Origin: Aurantiacibacter xanthus
GTDB taxonomy: Bacteria > Pseudomonadota > Alphaproteobacteria > Sphingomonadales > Sphingomonadaceae
Reading direction: 5' to 3'
DNA: 64,000 nt
Assembly: GCF_003584015.1 (NCBI RefSeq)
Contig: NZ_QXFM01000117.1
Coordinates: 1 to 64,000 of the forward strand
Part shown: positions 1 to 9,131 of the stretch, one piece after another
How the letters are laid out: each line of letters starts with the position of its first letter
Numbering within the stretch: the stretch's first letter is position 1
Notes under the pieces: model-generated
Databases searched by the model: none
What the model was told of the DNA's origin: nothing
What the model saw: only the letters and a program-made list of their open reading frames with translations
Program-made: the position numbers and the translations under genes

Positions 1-225
1 CCGTCGTGCTGCTTCCGCCGCGTCCATCTGTCCGCGGATCGGCGGCACCCGGCGGCTGGCGATGGGAGCATCGGCGATGACGATGCTGGTCCCGGTCTGG
101 CGCGCAATCGCAATCGCCGCGCGGCCCGCCGTACCCGCCGCGCTGTCGACCATCACCGGGTGCGCCAGCAGCGGTCCGGCCATCGCCAGCGCCATCACGG
201 CAACACTTGTGGTGAGCAGCCGCAT
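1..225 (-). CDS. TonB-dependent receptor with STN domain, N-terminal fragment
   Basis: Only the first 75 codons are inside the window; the gene runs off the left edge. The reading begins with ATG right after the FecR stop (2-nt gap) and gives a signal peptide (MRLLTTSVAVMALAMAGPLLA) followed by a stretch resembling the start of a secretin/TonB short N-terminal (STN) domain (GRAAIAIARQTGTSIVIADA, then PIRGQMDAAEAAR). STN-type receptors bind substrate outside and signal through FecR to an ECF sigma factor. The sigma, FecR, receptor order seen here fits that scheme. The substrate cannot be told. Confidence 0.7.
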   Translation of the reverse strand, partial: MRLLTTSVAVMALAMAGPLLAHPVMVDSAAGTAGRAAIAIARQTGTSIVIADAPIASRRVPPIRGQMDAAEAARR

Positions 226-227
226 GC

Positions 228-1157
228 CTAGCGCGCCTCGATCAACCAACCGTCGCCCTGCGGACGCACGCTCAGCCCCAGCAGCGGCCCGAGCGAAGCC
301 GGGTCGGCGCGGATCGGCGCGATCAGCACGCTGCCCGAAACCTCATCGCCCGCACTCGCCGCAGCGGCGCGGAAGGTCAGGCCCGACATGCTGGTCAGCT
401 CATCCGCCAGTTCGGCGATAGAGATGCGCTCGAAGGTGATCCGTCCCTCGCGCCATTCGCCGACCTGTTCGAGCGCAATGGAGTGGACGCTGACCTCGCT
501 GGAGCCGAGCGGACTTTCGAGCAATTGTCCCGGCTCGACCCGCACGTTCTGCCCCGCCGGATTGAAGATCACCAGCCCTTCCGAAACGCCGACGGCAAGC
601 GCCTTGCGGCCAAGCCGCACCTCGAACACCGTGCCCGCATCGACCACCCGATCCGCGCCCACATCGAGCACGAACGGGTTGCTGTCGTCATGCACGATCG
701 TGAACAGCGCCCGCCCCTTTTCGAGCGTGGCAAGGCGCGGCCTATCAGGATCGAGCGCGATGCGGCTGTCAGCGGCAAGGTCGATCGTGCTGCCATCGTC
801 GAGCGCGATCAGGCGGGTTTCGCCCGGCGCGGTCTCGTAGGTCTGCACGCCCTGATCGCCCCACCACAGCCCGACCGCCACCACCATGAGCACCGCCGCC
901 GCCACCGCCGCCGACATCCAGCGGCGCATAACCGGCTGCGCGGCGGGCGCTTCGTCGTTGGCGGGCAGCACGACATCGCGCTGCGCCTCAGCTTCGGCTG
1001 CATCGGCCACCGCAGCGGCAACCCGGTCATAGGCCTCGGCGTGAGCCGGATCCTGTTCGAGCCAGTCGGTGAAGGCGTCCCAGTCGGCAAAGCCGGGGTC
1101 GCCCACGCGCACCGCCCATTCGGCAGCCTGGTCAAGGATCGGATCGTCATGCTGCAT
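228..1157 (-). CDS. FecR-family anti-sigma/sigma regulator
   Basis: Inner-membrane signal transducer expected to control the adjacent ECF sigma factor in response to a TonB receptor. The 309-aa protein has an N-terminal cytoplasmic DUF4880-like segment (about 7-48, with WAVRVGDPGFADWDAFTDWL), one membrane helix (about 82-99), a periplasmic FecR domain (about 107-205, ETRLIALDDGSTIDLAADS) and a C-terminal STN-like piece (about 240-265) that normally contacts the receptor. It lies 38 bp downstream of the sigma gene and 2 bp upstream of an STN-type receptor, so the three are probably co-transcribed. Length and domain order are normal for the family. Confidence 0.9.
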   Translation of the reverse strand: MQHDDPILDQAAEWAVRVGDPGFADWDAFTDWLEQDPAHAEAYDRVAAAVADAAEAEAQRDVVLPANDEAPAAQPVMRRWMSAAVAAAVLMVVAVGLWWGDQGVQTYETAPGETRLIALDDGSTIDLAADSRIALDPDRPRLATLEKGRALFTIVHDDSNPFVLDVGADRVVDAGTVFEVRLGRKALAVGVSEGLVIFNPAGQNVRVEPGQLLESPLGSSEVSVHSIALEQVGEWREGRITFERISIAELADELTSMSGLTFRAAAASAGDEVSGSVLIAPIRADPASLGPLLGLSVRPQGDGWLIEAR

Positions 1158-1195
1158 GGTGCAGTCCTCCTGATCCCAAGACGGAATCGATTGCC

Positions 1196-1726
1196 TCAGA
1201 CCTCATCGAGCTGCTCCCGCAAGCTGGCCAGCGCCTTGTAGGCCCGGCGCAGATCGCTCTCCACCGTGCTGAGGCTGACGCCGAATTCCTCGGCGATCTG
1301 GCGCTGGGTCAGCCCGTCGATCCGGTGGCGACGGAACACTTCGCCCACGCGCGGCGGCTCCAGATCGTCGAGCAGCTTCTGCACCAGCAAGGCCAGCTGG
1401 CGTGAGGCGAGCTGACGGTCGGCCGAAGGCGCATCGGAGACGCCGGGGGTCGCGCCCGAATGCACATCGCTCCAGGCCCGGTCGCGCCGGTCTGCCTGCC
1501 TGCGGGCGCGGTAGCGGTCGATCAGCAGCAGGTCGGCGGTGCGAAACAGATAGGACAGCGGCGAGGCGACCGGCCCGGTGCGCCGCGCGGTAATCTTCAG
1601 CCAGATCTCCTGCAACACGTCTTCCGCATCCTCCCCCGCCCCGCGTGCGGCAAGGAATCGCAGCAGGCGCTCCCGATTCTCCAGGAACGCCGCTTCAAGT
1701 CCGGTGGGGGAGGCCTGTGCTGTCAT
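1196..1726 (-). CDS. ECF sigma factor, FecI-like
   Basis: 176-aa extracytoplasmic-function sigma-70 factor. Region 2 is seen around residues 14-75 (ENRERLLRFLAARGAGEDAEDVLQE then LFRTADLLLIDRYRARR) and region 4 around 120-170 with the helix-turn-helix GLTQRQIAEEFGVSLSTVES. It heads the sigma-FecR-receptor run at the left edge of the window and is expected to drive the downstream receptor when released by FecR. The ATG start is preceded by a purine-poor leader, so the start is likely but not certain. Confidence 0.9.
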   Translation of the reverse strand: MTAQASPTGLEAAFLENRERLLRFLAARGAGEDAEDVLQEIWLKITARRTGPVASPLSYLFRTADLLLIDRYRARRQADRRDRAWSDVHSGATPGVSDAPSADRQLASRQLALLVQKLLDDLEPPRVGEVFRRHRIDGLTQRQIAEEFGVSLSTVESDLRRAYKALASLREQLDEV

Positions 1727-1799
1727 GACCCTGTGAGCGATACCGTGCGCGGTGGTGTAGGTGCATTCGGCCCGGTTGGCGAGAGGCCTTGGGCGTGCT

Positions 1800-2060
1800 T
1801 CATGGTTCGGTCGAGGCCGCCATCAGGTCCATCAGGTTGCGCGCCGCCTCGCGGTCGGCCTCGTCCTCGAAGGCGACATCGAGATCGGGCGCCGCGCCCA
1901 GCATGAAGAGCATCGACCACAAGGCGAACCGCCTGCCCCGGTCCTGTTCGAGGCCGAAATCGACCAGCATCCGGTCCACCCCCGCATCAATCGAGCGCGG
2001 GTCGACCTCGGCCAGATCGAAGGTGCCGAAATAGCGGTGCAGCAGGTCGTTCATGTCCAT
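1800..2060 (-). CDS. small conserved hypothetical protein
   Basis: 86-aa acidic protein with no signal peptide or membrane segment; I recognise it only as resembling small uncharacterised proteins of sphingomonads. The sequence contains a repeated pattern of charged residues and a hydrophobic patch (FALWSMLFMLGAAPDLDVAF). It is divergent from the ABC-F gene (71 bp between starts). The frame is preferred over the longer antisense frames because it is complete, has an ATG at a sensible divergent-promoter position and sits in otherwise empty DNA. Function unknown. Confidence 0.6.
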   Translation of the reverse strand: MDMNDLLHRYFGTFDLAEVDPRSIDAGVDRMLVDFGLEQDRGRRFALWSMLFMLGAAPDLDVAFEDEADREAARNLMDLMAASTEP

Positions 2061-2131
2061 GCGCGGTGTTTAGCGCGCTTCGCGCATTCTGACCATTGGG
2101 CCGCGCCCACTGTGCTGCTATGGGCCCCGCC

Positions 2132-4003
2132 ATGCTTACCATCGACGGCATCACCGTCCGGCTTGGCGGCCGGCCCATTCTCGAGCGCGCCAGCGCGACG
2201 ATTCCGCAGGGCGCACGCGTCGGCCTGATCGGCCGCAACGGCGCGGGCAAGTCCACGCTGATGAAGGCGCTGATCGGCCAGATCGAGCCCGACGAAGGCC
2301 AGATCGGCAAGCCCTCGCGCGCGCGCCTCGGCTATATCGCACAGGAAGCGCCCAGCGGGTTGACCACGCCGGAAGAGGCCGTGCTCGCCGCCGATGTCGA
2401 ACGCGCCAACCTGCTCGAAGAGGCCGAGACCTGCACCGATGTCGACCGGCTCGGCGAGGTCCACGAACGCCTGCTCGCCATCGACGCCTATAGCGCGCCT
2501 GCTCGCGCGGCGAAGATCCTCGTCGGGCTCGGCTTCGACGAGGAGATGCAGCGCCGCCCGCTCGACAGTTTTTCGGGCGGCTGGAAGATGCGCGTGGCGC
2601 TGGGCGCGCTGCTGTTTTCCGAGCCCGACGTGCTGCTGCTCGACGAGCCGTCGAACCACCTCGACCTCGAAGCGACCCTGTGGCTGGAGAACTTCCTCAA
2701 GTCCTATCCGGCCACGCTGCTGGTGATCAGCCACGAGCGCGACCTCCTGAACAACGTGGTCGACCATATCCTGCACCTGCAGGGTGGCAAGCTCGCGCTC
2801 TATTCGGGCGGCTACGACGCCTTCGAGAAGCAGCGCGCCGAACGGGCTGCGCAGCTCGCCTCGGCCAAGGCGGCGCAGGATGCGCAACGCGCGCGGTTGC
2901 AGGACTACGTCGCGCGCAACAGCGCCCGCGCCTCGACCGCCAAGCAGGCGCAGGCCCGCGCCAAGATGCTCGCCAAGATGCAGCCCATTGCCGCCTTGAT
3001 GGAAGATCCGTCGCTGAGCTTCGAGTTCCCCTCGCCCGAGGAGCTGCGCTCGCCGATGATCACGCTCGATGGGGCGGCGGTCGGCTATGGCGAGGCCCCG
3101 CCGATCCTCCAGCGGCTGAACCTGCGGATCGATGCCGACGACCGGCTCGCGCTGCTGGGTCGCAACGGCAACGGCAAGACCACGCTCGCCCGCCTGCTCG
3201 CCGCGCAGCTTCAGCCCGCCGAGGGCGACATGGCCGCGCCGGGCAAGCTCAAGGTCGGCTATTTCACGCAGTATCAGGTCGAGGAACTGGCGAGCGATGC
3301 CACCCCGGTCGAGCTGATGACGCGGGCGATGGACGGCAAGACCCCCGGCGCGGTGCGGGCGCAACTGGGCCGGTTCGGCTTTTCCGGCCCGCGCGCGACC
3401 ACCAATGTCGAGCAGCTTTCGGGCGGCGAACGCGCGCGGCTGGCCCTGGCGCTGATCACGCGCGATGCCCCGCACCTCCTCATCCTCGACGAGCCGACCA
3501 ACCACCTCGACGTCGACGCGCGCGAGGCGCTGGTGCAGGCGCTCAACGACTATGCGGGCGCGGTGATCCTGATCAGCCACGACCGCCACATGGTCGAGCT
3601 GACGGCGGACCGGCTGGTGCTGGTCGATGGCGGCACGGCGAAGGACTATGCCGGTTCGATGGACGACTACATCGACTTCGTGCTGGGCCGCAACCAGCCG
3701 AAGAAGGAGGCCAAGCCCGGACAGGCCAAGACCTCCTCAGGCAACTCTGCCAAGTCGCGCGCCAAGGCCCGCTTCATCAAGTCCGAGCTGGCGACTGCCG
3801 AAAAGGCCATGGCCAAGCTGCAAGCGAGCCTCAGCGAAATCGATCAGGCGATGTACGAGCCGGCCAACGCCGTGCCCCATCTCGCCGACCGCACGATGAG
3901 CGATCTGCTCACCCAGCGCGCCAAGGTCAGCGACAAGCTGGAAAAGGCCGAGGCCGAATGGCTGGCACTGGGCGAACAGCTCGAAGCGCTGGAGCAGGCA
4001 TAG
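2132..4003 (+). CDS. ABC-F family ATPase
   Basis: 623-aa soluble protein with two ABC ATPase domains and no membrane segments, i.e. an ABC-F translation factor (Uup/YheS/EttA group), acting on ribosomes rather than in transport. First domain: Walker A GRNGAGKS (34-41), signature FSGGW, Walker B LLLDEPSNHLDLEA. Second domain: Walker A GRNGNGKTT, signature LSGGERARL, Walker B LILDEPTNHLDVDA. A charged linker with RARLQDYVARNSAR separates them, and a C-terminal coiled coil (about 555-620) resembles the Uup tail. I chose the ATG giving MLTIDGITVRLGG rather than an upstream in-frame start because ABC-F proteins begin directly with the first beta strand. Which subfamily it belongs to is not resolved. 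Confidence 0.95.
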   Translation: MLTIDGITVRLGGRPILERASATIPQGARVGLIGRNGAGKSTLMKALIGQIEPDEGQIGKPSRARLGYIAQEAPSGLTTPEEAVLAADVERANLLEEAETCTDVDRLGEVHERLLAIDAYSAPARAAKILVGLGFDEEMQRRPLDSFSGGWKMRVALGALLFSEPDVLLLDEPSNHLDLEATLWLENFLKSYPATLLVISHERDLLNNVVDHILHLQGGKLALYSGGYDAFEKQRAERAAQLASAKAAQDAQRARLQDYVARNSARASTAKQAQARAKMLAKMQPIAALMEDPSLSFEFPSPEELRSPMITLDGAAVGYGEAPPILQRLNLRIDADDRLALLGRNGNGKTTLARLLAAQLQPAEGDMAAPGKLKVGYFTQYQVEELASDATPVELMTRAMDGKTPGAVRAQLGRFGFSGPRATTNVEQLSGGERARLALALITRDAPHLLILDEPTNHLDVDAREALVQALNDYAGAVILISHDRHMVELTADRLVLVDGGTAKDYAGSMDDYIDFVLGRNQPKKEAKPGQAKTSSGNSAKSRAKARFIKSELATAEKAMAKLQASLSEIDQAMYEPANAVPHLADRTMSDLLTQRAKVSDKLEKAEAEWLALGEQLEALEQA

Positions 4004-4011
4004 AGGTTCGG

Positions 4012-4509
4012 ATGGATAGGCACGGCGTGCAGATCCGCCCCTTCGACGCGGCGGAGGATCTGGCGAAGCTCTCGGCCATCTGGTTCGCCGCTTCGCTCAA
4101 GGCGCATTCGTTCATTGGCGAAGCGAGGCTGATTGAACAGCGTCGGCTGATCGAAGAGGAATACCTGCCGAAGGCGGTGACTTTCGTGGCTTGCCTCGAC
4201 GGCCAACCGGTGGGTTTCATCAGCCTCCTCGGCAGCTTTGTCGGCGGGATCTTCGTCGCACCGGACCGGCAGGGCGCGGGCATCGGGCGCAAGCTCATCG
4301 CCCATGCGCTCGATCAGACCGGCGAGCTGACGCTTGAGGTCTATATCGCAAACACACAGGCCATGGCCTTCTACCGCAAGCTGGGCTTCCGCGAGCTTTC
4401 GCGGCGCGACATCGACGACTCCGGTCTCCCCTTCCCCAACGCCACGCTCCGCCTCGATCAGCCGATCTTCGCGCTCACACCGAGGCTCACGGTGCGGGGC
4501 ACCGAGTAG
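4012..4509 (+). CDS. GNAT-family N-acetyltransferase
   Basis: 165-aa acetyltransferase of the GNAT fold. The acetyl-CoA loop is VAPDRQGAGIGRKLI (about residues 83-97), followed by the typical AMAFYRKLGFRE beta5-alpha4 segment. The start ATG is 8 bp after the ABC-F stop, suggesting co-transcription. The 3' end overlaps the end of the convergent TonB receptor gene by 52 bp, so the two tails are coded on opposite strands of the same DNA. The substrate is unknown; the sequence does not match ribosomal-protein or aminoglycoside acetyltransferases in any way I can assert. Confidence 0.88.
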   Translation: MDRHGVQIRPFDAAEDLAKLSAIWFAASLKAHSFIGEARLIEQRRLIEEEYLPKAVTFVACLDGQPVGFISLLGSFVGGIFVAPDRQGAGIGRKLIAHALDQTGELTLEVYIANTQAMAFYRKLGFRELSRRDIDDSGLPFPNATLRLDQPIFALTPRLTVRGTE

Positions 4510-7502
4510 CTGTCCTTGAGCCATGTCTGAGCGGGTCCGGTCACGCTTTCCAGCCGCTCTTCGGTGAGGTTCGCCACTTCCAGCACCAGGCTGACACCAT
4601 CGGCCAGCCGGTAACGCGCCTGCATGTCAATCTGGCGCCGCGGAGCCCAGTACACGTCCTCCATCGGATTATCCACTTGCAGGCGGCGCAAGGCGCGGCC
4701 GGTCCAGTTCATCGCCGCGCGCAGTTCCAGCCTCGCGCGTGTGTAATAGACCGAAAGGTTGCGGATCTGCGAAGGCTGCCCCACCAGCCGATCCAGCTCG
4801 CGCACCGGCCCACCGGGCACCGGCACCTCCAGCGCCCCGCGCAGCAAGGTCCAGTTGGCGCTCAGCCCGAACGGCTCCAGCGGCGCGGCGAGCAATTCGA
4901 GCGAGGCAACGCTCACCCCCAGCTCCAGGCCGGAGACACTGGCCTTGCTGGCATTTTCGGGCCGCGTAACCGTGGCCTTGCGATAGAACACCCCGCCAAA
5001 GGCATATCCGCTCGTCACCGCATCGAAAATCTCGTCGGCGATGTTCTTGCGGAAGAGCGCCAGTGACACGAGCCCGCCCGCCGCACGCGGCAATTCCCAT
5101 TCCAGCGACAGATCGAAGTTGTCGGAAATGCGCGGCCTGATCTCGGGATTGCCAAGCATCACGGTGACACCCAGCGCATCGGGATCGCCTTCGTCATCGC
5201 CGACCGCAAACCTCACCGACTGACGCGGCGCATAGGCTTCGAACCCGGGGCGGCCCATCGTCCGGCTATAGGCGGCGCGCAGCTTGAGCGCCTCGGCAAG
5301 TTGCACATTCGCCAGCAGCGAGGGCAGCAGTTCGAGATAGTCCGAGCGCGTATCCAGCGGCTCCCACCGGGACAGCAGCTTGCGATTGGCAAGCGTCTGC
5401 GCCCAGGTCTGCTCGGCGCGCACACCTCCAATCAGTTCCAGACCCTCGTGCTGGTAACGCGCCATGGCATAGCCTGCGAGCGTACGCTCTCGATGGCTGA
5501 AATTGTCCCTCACGCGATCGTCGGTCGGGTCCGTGCGGATGGCGCTGGCGAAGTTGTCTTCGAGCATCTGCCAGGCGGCAGCCGGGTCGATCACGATCAG
5601 CGGCAGAGCGCTCCGGTTCCAGCGCCGCAGCACGTCGCGTACAGCGCCCGCAGTGCCCAGCGATGCAGAGGTTCCCGGCAGGCGATACTCGTCGTTCTCA
5701 AAGGCATAGGTGTAGCGGGTCGCCTTCCAGGCAAGCCCTGCGGCAAACCCAAGCGAACCTTCCATATTGTGCTGCCAGTCGGCACGGGCCGCATCGGCGC
5801 GCGAGCGCGCCATGCGCGAGCGGTTGCGCCAATAGGTCGGCGCATAGGCCGCAAGGTCGCTGTAGGCTTCAGGCGCGACCGCAAAGCTGTGGTGAAAACC
5901 GCTGGTATCGTAGGCAAAGCCAAAGGCAGGCGAGCCGACCACCTCGCCCTCCCCGTCAGTTCCCGCGGTATATTTTGCCATCCGGTAAGGCTCATCGAGG
6001 CTGGCCTGCGAGAGGCTGCCCGACAGGCTGATCCGGTCGCGCGGCGATGGCTCCCACTCTGCGCTGACTTGCAGCAGGCGGACCGCACTGCGGGTGACGC
6101 CGTCGCGATAGCCGACCTGCACCGAACCGCGTTCGAACCGGCCCGAGGTCGCGGTCTGTTCCGCCACCGCAGCATCGTTGGCGCTGATGACGATCTCGTT
6201 GCGGGTGAAGCCATCGTCGAAACGATAGAGCCCGGCCAACGCCGCAAGGCTGAGGCGGTCGCTCGGCCTTGCCTCGACAGCGGCGCGCAGCCCCCAGCGT
6301 CGGCGCGTGCTTTCGTTGTACCAGGACTTGTCCTCGCGCGGCACGAGGATACCGTTGGACCGCGCGAAATCGCTGACCCGCTGGCCGTCGGCAGTGTAGT
6401 AGGTGAAGAAATTGCCATCGGCATTGCCATGCACGTCGCTGCTGTTGTCGAGCTTCTGCACATCCGCGGCGAGAAGCACGCCGAACCTGCGGTCTGGCCC
6501 GAACACATGCCCGGCAGTGATCGAAGCGTTGCCGCCAAACGGCGATTGCGGGCTGATGGCGCTGCGCTGACTGGCCTCGGACAGCCGGGCCTCGGCGACA
6601 AGGAAGCTGTCACCGCTGCCGGAGAACGGCATCAGCGTCTCCATGTCGATGGCGCCGCCGATGGCATTGGCGTCAAGCTCGGGCGTAAAGGTCTTGATGA
6701 CCGTGAGCCGCGAGATCGCCGAAGCGGGCAGAAGATCCATGCGCCCGCCGCGACTGGCGCTGTTCGAGATCGCGTCGGGCACCCCGATCGAGGCAATCGG
6801 CAGGCCGTTCAGCGTGATATTGTTATAAGCCTGGGTCAGCCCCCGCACCACCGGCGCGATGGGCACATCGCGCGGATGCTCGTCATCGGCAATGGCAACC
6901 ACCGAAATACCCGGAATGCGGCGCAATGCGTCGACCACCGTGCTGTCGGGCAGCCGCCGCATGTCGTCACCGGTGACGGCATCGACGATCCCGACGGCAG
7001 ACACCTTGGTCTCGACCGAGAACTGGTTGGCCATGCGCTGGCCGGTCACGATCAGCGGGCGGGTGTCCTGCACCGGCGCAATGCGTGCTGCGGGCGGCGG
7101 CGCAGGCGGCTGGCTCCGGCGAACGGGGGCAGTGCTCTCGACGATGAGGATGACCACCCCGCGCCGCTGGCTTTCGAGCCCGGTGCCGCGCAGCAGCAGT
7201 TGCAGCGCGCGCTCGACCGACATGCGCCCGCTGAGCCCGCGCGTCCGCTTGCCGCGCAGCACTTCGGGCCGGGCGATGATCTGCATGCCGCTGTCGCGCG
7301 AAAAGGCGGCAATCGCCCCGGATAATGGCCCGGCTGGCACTGCGAAGGAAACATCGCGCGCCTGTGCCGGCGCTGCCGCCGCCGCCGCCATCGCTCCGGC
7401 AACCAGCACCATGCCGGGCCGCGTGGCGGAAGAGCGGAGCTGCCCGAGCATCCGTCCCAGGGTCCGCTGTGACATGCGATCAGCGCGGCTTAGCCATGCC
7501 AT
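4458..7502 (-). CDS. TonB-dependent receptor with STN signalling domain
   Basis: 1014-aa outer-membrane receptor. After a signal region (MVLVAGAMAAAAAAPAQA) comes an STN domain (about 50-102, VPAGPLSGAIAAFSRDSG ... LRGTGLES), a proline-rich linker, the plug (DDMRRLPDSTVVDALRRIPGISV, about 180-310) and a long beta barrel ending in a hydrophobic/aromatic-alternating strand. The STN domain means it should signal through a FecR protein; the fecR copy 15 bp upstream is frameshifted. It is the last gene of the phosphodiester-linked run on this strand. A second in-frame ATG nine codons in is possible. Substrate unknown; a phosphorylated organic is suggested only by neighbours. Confidence 0.92.
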   Translation of the reverse strand: MAWLSRADRMSQRTLGRMLGQLRSSATRPGMVLVAGAMAAAAAAPAQARDVSFAVPAGPLSGAIAAFSRDSGMQIIARPEVLRGKRTRGLSGRMSVERALQLLLRGTGLESQRRGVVILIVESTAPVRRSQPPAPPPAARIAPVQDTRPLIVTGQRMANQFSVETKVSAVGIVDAVTGDDMRRLPDSTVVDALRRIPGISVVAIADDEHPRDVPIAPVVRGLTQAYNNITLNGLPIASIGVPDAISNSASRGGRMDLLPASAISRLTVIKTFTPELDANAIGGAIDMETLMPFSGSGDSFLVAEARLSEASQRSAISPQSPFGGNASITAGHVFGPDRRFGVLLAADVQKLDNSSDVHGNADGNFFTYYTADGQRVSDFARSNGILVPREDKSWYNESTRRRWGLRAAVEARPSDRLSLAALAGLYRFDDGFTRNEIVISANDAAVAEQTATSGRFERGSVQVGYRDGVTRSAVRLLQVSAEWEPSPRDRISLSGSLSQASLDEPYRMAKYTAGTDGEGEVVGSPAFGFAYDTSGFHHSFAVAPEAYSDLAAYAPTYWRNRSRMARSRADAARADWQHNMEGSLGFAAGLAWKATRYTYAFENDEYRLPGTSASLGTAGAVRDVLRRWNRSALPLIVIDPAAAWQMLEDNFASAIRTDPTDDRVRDNFSHRERTLAGYAMARYQHEGLELIGGVRAEQTWAQTLANRKLLSRWEPLDTRSDYLELLPSLLANVQLAEALKLRAAYSRTMGRPGFEAYAPRQSVRFAVGDDEGDPDALGVTVMLGNPEIRPRISDNFDLSLEWELPRAAGGLVSLALFRKNIADEIFDAVTSGYAFGGVFYRKATVTRPENASKASVSGLELGVSVASLELLAAPLEPFGLSANWTLLRGALEVPVPGGPVRELDRLVGQPSQIRNLSVYYTRARLELRAAMNWTGRALRRLQVDNPMEDVYWAPRRQIDMQARYRLADGVSLVLEVANLTEERLESVTGPAQTWLKDSYSVPRTVSLGVSAKIG

Positions 7503-7517
7503 CGCATAATTCCCGGA

Positions 7518-8521
7518 TCAGATCCGCTCGATCACGAAAGCGCTGTCGGTCTCCCGAACCCGGAAGTCGTACATTGCGCCAAGGCCCGAAAGCACCGCCC
7601 CCGGCTCCGACAGCATGAAGCGCCCCGCCACGCGCTGTTCGAGCAGCGCCGGGTCTTTCAGCTCGATTGTCTTGGTGGTCCATCGTTCAAGCCGGGGGAG
7701 CAACTGCGCCAGGGGCATATCGGTCACTTCCACCCAGCCGCTGCGCCATTCAGGCTCGCTGGGCCCGGCGTAGGCCACCGGCATCGTCGGAGTGCCGCCC
7801 TGCAACGTGGAACGCTGCGCCTGCCGCACCAGCACCGCTTCGTCCTCATCGGCCCCGACAGCGCCAAACCGCACCAGCCCGCGCGAGACTTCCAGCTCGA
7901 CCTGGTCGTCATTGAGAGCGAGATCGAAGCGGGTTCCCAGCACTGTGACCTCGCCCGCGCCAGCCTCCACGGTGAAAGGCCGGTCGGCATCGTGGGCGAC
8001 ATCGAACAGCGCCTCGCCTGCGTTGAGTGTCACATGGCGAACATCGCCATCGAGCTGCACCTTGATCGCGCTCGCCCCGTTGAGCAGCACACTGCTGCCA
8101 TCCGCCAACGCCACTTCGCGTACTTCACCGGCAGCAGTTCGGTAGATTTCGCCATGCGCCTGCGCCTCGCTTCTCGGCAGCCAGACAAAGGTCCCGACAA
8201 CCACCGCCACCGCCGCCGCCGCGGCACCCAGCGCCAGCAGGCCGCGGCACCCAGCGCCAGCAGGCCGCGGAAAGCGCGACGCTCAGGCTCGGTATCGTTC
8301 GCCGCCACAGGCGCGACACCCTGCGCTGCGCTGTACTCTTCCAGGGCCGTGGTTACGCTTTGATCCGCGCAGTTGACCCACATGGCATCGAACAGCTCGC
8401 GTCGTCCTGGCTTGTCGCCCATCCACTGCGCGAAGGCCATGACATCGACCGGGCCGCCCAAATGCCGAGCCACCCATAGGGCTGCATCCACTTCATCTTC
8501 TTCGGTAATGTCGTCGTTCAT
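7518..8521 (-). pseudogene. FecR-family regulator, frameshifted by a 23-bp tandem duplication
   Basis: Two frames carry the halves of one FecR protein. The first (from ATG at 8521) encodes the DUF4880-like domain and the start of the membrane helix (RAFRGLLALGAA); the second (to the stop at 7518) encodes the rest of the helix (VAVVVGTFVWL) and the FecR and STN-like domains (EVREVALADGSSVLLNGAS ... VLGTRFDLAL). The break coincides with a perfect 23-bp direct repeat; removing one copy brings both parts into one frame (288 nt between the two frame reference points) and restores a normal membrane helix. It may be a true mutation, a reversible slippage switch, or a sequencing/assembly error. The start overlaps the sigma gene stop by 4 nt. 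Confidence 0.88.
8221..8266. repeat. perfect 23-bp tandem duplication inside fecR
   Basis: Two abutting identical 23-mers beginning GCGGCACCCAGCGCCAGCAG (8221-8243 and 8244-8266), followed by a partial third unit (GCGG). Because 23 is not a multiple of three, the second copy shifts the reading frame of the regulator gene. The repeat falls exactly where the membrane helix is coded. Confidence 0.95.
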
Positions 8522-9030
8522 CGAGAATTCGTATGCTCTTCCGCTGCTGCAAAGCCCCGGTGCAGGGCCAGCACGGCACGGGCAACGTGGGTGTCGACAG
8601 CCGCCGGGCTGATCGACATGGCTGCCCCCACCTCTTTCGCCGACATGCCATGCAGACGGCGCATAATAAAGACTTTGCGCCGCAGAGGCGGCATTTCGTC
8701 GATTATCCTCGCGGCCCGGTCCATGCGTTCCCTGTCGATCAGCGCCTGTTCCTGCGAGGGCTCCCCGTTCGCCGGCGCGCCCCCCTCGTCATCGGGCAGG
8801 ACCTCCTCGGCCCGGCGCCTGCGGCTTCGGGCGCGGTCGATGATGAGATTGCTGGCAATCCGGTGCAGCATCCCGCCGACGTTGCCCACCGCCTCCTTGC
8901 GGTATTGGGAAAGGCGCAGGAAACTGTCCTGCACGATATCTTCGCTGGCCGAATGATCGCCCAACTTGCGGTAGGCCAACCGATAGACGTCGCCGCGAAA
9001 CAGGCGGTATGCCGCTTCGTCCAGTTCCAT
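8518..9030 (-). CDS. ECF sigma factor, FecI-like
   Basis: 170-aa ECF sigma factor. Region 2 is visible at about 8-72 (FRGDVYRLAYRKLGDHSASEDIVQDSFLRL ... NLIIDRARSRRRR) and region 4 at about 115-160 (MPPLRRKVFIMRRLHGMSAKEVGAAMSISPAAVDTHVARAVLAL). Its stop overlaps the start of the following fecR by 4 nt (ATGA), implying translational coupling. With FecR disrupted, this sigma may be unregulated or, where FecR acts as a required activator, inactive. It is expected to control the STN receptor downstream and perhaps the phosphodiesterase genes upstream. Confidence 0.92.
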   Translation of the reverse strand: MELDEAAYRLFRGDVYRLAYRKLGDHSASEDIVQDSFLRLSQYRKEAVGNVGGMLHRIASNLIIDRARSRRRRAEEVLPDDEGGAPANGEPSQEQALIDRERMDRAARIIDEMPPLRRKVFIMRRLHGMSAKEVGAAMSISPAAVDTHVARAVLALHRGFAAAEEHTNSR

Positions 9031-9131
9031 GCCGCGCCCCTCTTCTTTGCAAGCGGGGCGGGCCTAGGTGAGGTTAGTGACACCTTCATTGCTGTAAGCG
9101 CGAGAAATGGCAGTTTTCGGCAGGTTCGCGG

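Noticed and set aside
2051-3589. 512-aa frame opposite the ABC-F gene
   Set aside because: Shadow of the ABC-F coding sequence; sequence is Gly/Arg/His rich without motifs.
5301-7325. 674-aa open frame on the plus strand opposite the STN receptor
   Set aside because: Antisense shadow frame with biased composition; the minus-strand receptor has clear domains throughout.
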